Below are positions 62,607-64,000 of a stretch of DNA of 64,000 nt, piece after piece; positions within the stretch are counted from its first letter, which is position 1; every line of letters begins with the position of its first letter. This DNA is from Paramesorhizobium salinisoli (GTDB taxonomy: Bacteria; Pseudomonadota; Alphaproteobacteria; Rhizobiales; Rhizobiaceae), in assembly GCF_003335045.1 (NCBI RefSeq), contig NZ_QOZG01000003.1:1-64000 (forward strand). The letters are read 5' to 3'. The position numbers were made by a program, and so were the translations under genes. The notes under the pieces are model-generated. The model worked only from the letters and a program-made list of their open reading frames with translations. It searched no databases and was not told the DNA's origin.

Positions 62607-63782
62607 ATGCGCGCCAGCCGCATCTATCTTGACTACAATGCAAGCGCGCCGCTCGTCGACGAAGCGCGCGATGCTGTTGTAGCGGCTCTGTCGATCGTCG
62701 GAAATCCATCCTCGGTGCATCAGGAAGGGCGCGCCGCGCGGGCCCTCGTCGAGGCCGCGCGCAGGGAAGTCGCCGCCCTCGCCAATGCCCGTCCCGATCA
62801 TGTGTTCTTCACATCCGGCGCTACCGAGGCGGCATCGACGCTTCTGACGCCGTTTTATACCATGGGACGCGCTGGCCTGCGGCTTTCGCAGCTTTATGTC
62901 GGAGCCACGGAGCACCCCTGCATTCTCTCAGGCGGTCAGTTTTCGCCCGACTGCGTGCACACGCTGCCGGTCCATGCGAATGGCCTTCTGGATCTCACGG
63001 CCCTCAAGGCGGTGCTCTCGGCTCACGACAAGTCGCAAGGCCTGCCGCTCGTCGCTGTTCAGGCGGCCAACAATGAAACCGGCATCATACAGCCAATCGC
63101 CGACGTGGCCGCAACCGTCAAGGACGCGGGCGGCCTTCTCGTGGTCGATGCGGTGCAGGCTGCAGGGCGCATTCCGCTCGATATTACAAATTCTTGCGGA
63201 GATTTTTTCATCTTTTCGTCGCACAAGATCGGCGGCCCGAAGGGCGTAGGCGCTATCGTCGCACATTCCGATCTGGTCATGCCGCGGGCGCTGGTTCGCG
63301 GCGGCGGGCAGGAGAAGGGCCATCGTGCCGGGACGGAGGCCTTGCCGCTGATCGCCGGCTTCGGCGCTGCTGCGAAGGTCGCACGCGAGAGGCTCGCTGC
63401 CGGCGGTTGGCCGGCGGATATCCGAGACATGATGGAAGCCGGCATCAGGCGCATCGCTCCCGATGCTATTATTTATGGCGCGGAAGCTCCCAGATTGCCC
63501 AACACGCTTTTCTTTTCGCTCGGTGAGATGAAGGCGGAAACCGCGCAGATCGCCTTCGATCTCGGCGGCATAGCACTCTCCGCCGGCTCCGCCTGCTCGT
63601 CGGGCAAGGTCGGCGCAAGCCATGTGCTGGCGGCGATGGGATATGCGGAAAATGTCGGCGGCTTGCGCGTATCGGCTGCGCCGGAGACAGACGCGAATAC
63701 GGTCGACCGTTTCCTCGATGTGTTACGCGCAATCGTGGAGCGCCGTGACCGTACAAAGGCGAATCCGGCAAACGCCGCATGA
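62607..63782 (+). CDS. Cysteine desulfurase (NifS/IscS-like class V aminotransferase)
   Basis: PLP enzyme that frees sulfur from cysteine for Fe-S assembly. The 391-residue product begins MRASRIYLDYNASAPL; an in-frame GTG 36 nt upstream is an alternative. FTSGATEAASTLL, the His in GATEHPCI, VQAANNETGIIQP, the PLP Lys in FSSHKIGGPKGVG and the catalytic Cys loop in GSACSSGKVGASHVL are all present. It lies 158 nt upstream of sufB; the IscS-like form at the head of a suf locus is a common Rhizobiales arrangement. Confidence 0.93.
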   Translation: MRASRIYLDYNASAPLVDEARDAVVAALSIVGNPSSVHQEGRAARALVEAARREVAALANARPDHVFFTSGATEAASTLLTPFYTMGRAGLRLSQLYVGATEHPCILSGGQFSPDCVHTLPVHANGLLDLTALKAVLSAHDKSQGLPLVAVQAANNETGIIQPIADVAATVKDAGGLLVVDAVQAAGRIPLDITNSCGDFFIFSSHKIGGPKGVGAIVAHSDLVMPRALVRGGGQEKGHRAGTEALPLIAGFGAAAKVARERLAAGGWPADIRDMMEAGIRRIAPDAIIYGAEAPRLPNTLFFSLGEMKAETAQIAFDLGGIALSAGSACSSGKVGASHVLAAMGYAENVGGLRVSAAPETDANTVDRFLDVLRAIVERRDRTKANPANAA

Positions 63783-63940
63783 ATGAATAGGCATTCCGTA
63801 TCAAAACGGCGTGTGGATTGCTTGAATTTCCGGCGCGTCCGGTTTTAAAAGCGCGAAAGCGCACTACATATAGGCAGTAAATTGCTGTCTTGACGTTTCG
63901 AACTGTCGGGCCTTGACCCCGACCTGGATGGAGAACGCCA

Positions 63941-64000
63941 ATGCCTGCAGTGCAGGAAACGATTGAGCAGGTCCGCAATATCGATGTGGACCAGTATAAG
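63941..64000 (+). CDS. sufB: Fe-S cluster assembly scaffold SufB, first 20 codons (3' cut by window edge)
   Basis: ATG preceded by GGAG at 8 nt; the 20 visible residues MPAVQETIEQVRNIDVDQYK match the start of rhizobial SufB. SufB is the scaffold of the SufBCD complex. Because only the first residues are visible, the call rests on the start and the context behind a cysteine desulfurase with an upstream Irr box. Confidence 0.75.
   Translation, partial: MPAVQETIEQVRNIDVDQYK

Noticed and set aside
1-64000. Insertion sequences, prophage genes, toxin-antitoxin or secretion-system islands
   Set aside because: No transposase, integrase, phage structural gene or flanking direct repeat was seen; all larger genes are conserved chromosomal families or plausible hypotheticals.

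Overview
The window is chromosomal DNA from an alphaproteobacterium of the order Hyphomicrobiales (Rhizobiales), probably the Brucella/Ochrobactrum - Phyllobacterium - Mesorhizobium side. The evidence is the tuf-S10-spc-alpha ribosomal order without infA or rpmJ, a fused secDF, an NdvA/ChvA-type cyclic glucan exporter, an ATP12 chaperone, an NDUFA12 homologue, a DUF1127 gene followed by CCUCCUCCC-loop RNAs, and dispersed palindromes of the kinds I remember from this order. The species cannot be fixed from the sequence alone. No insertion sequence, prophage, CRISPR array or other clear horizontally acquired island is visible.

Layout. Bases 1-14.9 kb hold the end of tuf and one long plus-strand run: S10 operon (rpsJ to rpsQ), spc operon (rplN to secY), adk, and the alpha operon (rpsM, rpsK, rpoA, rplQ), closed by a strong terminator at 14840. 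From 15 to 24 kb are a Do-type periplasmic protease, rarA, ndvA (minus strand), rluC, a HAD phosphatase, an ATP12 chaperone, a 48-residue small protein and a DUF815 ATPase. From 24 to 30.5 kb are yajC-secDF, followed directly by homologues of the mitochondrial complex I assembly factors NDUFAF3 and NDUFAF6, then trmFO and a secreted hypothetical protein. From 30.5 to 31 kb lies the most unusual locus: a small DUF1127 gene and, downstream on the same (minus) strand, two tandem units of three hairpins each, all six with CCTCCTCCC in the loop.

From 31 to 38 kb are a DUF2157/GDYXXLXY membrane pair, tRNA-Leu(UAG), tig, gatB, a GNAT acetyltransferase, NDUFA12 and a DUF2155 protein. From 38 to 46.6 kb a minus-strand block carries aat, accC, accB, aroQ, a DsbA-like oxidoreductase, a BepA-like M48 protease with repeats, and rne. 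From 47 to 54 kb are envelope genes (AMIN-domain amidase, penicillin-binding protein 1A, an M23 peptidase) and prfB with its programmed +1 frameshift. From 54 to 64 kb are a DUF455 protein and a one-cysteine Bcp peroxiredoxin, a YhdP-like AsmA protein, tyrS, anmK, an alpha/beta hydrolase, and the start of a suf iron-sulfur locus (cysteine desulfurase, sufB cut by the window edge), preceded by a likely Irr box.

How the genes fit together. Most are housekeeping genes for translation, protein export and folding, peptidoglycan turnover and cofactor assembly. Three themes stand out. Four genes (ATP12, NDUFAF3-like, NDUFAF6-like, NDUFA12) are homologues of mitochondrial respiratory-complex assembly or accessory proteins. 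A post-transcriptional module (DUF1127 plus anti-Shine-Dalgarno RNAs) is present. Nearly every long gap in the later part of the ribosomal cluster carries a hairpin or a dispersed palindrome.
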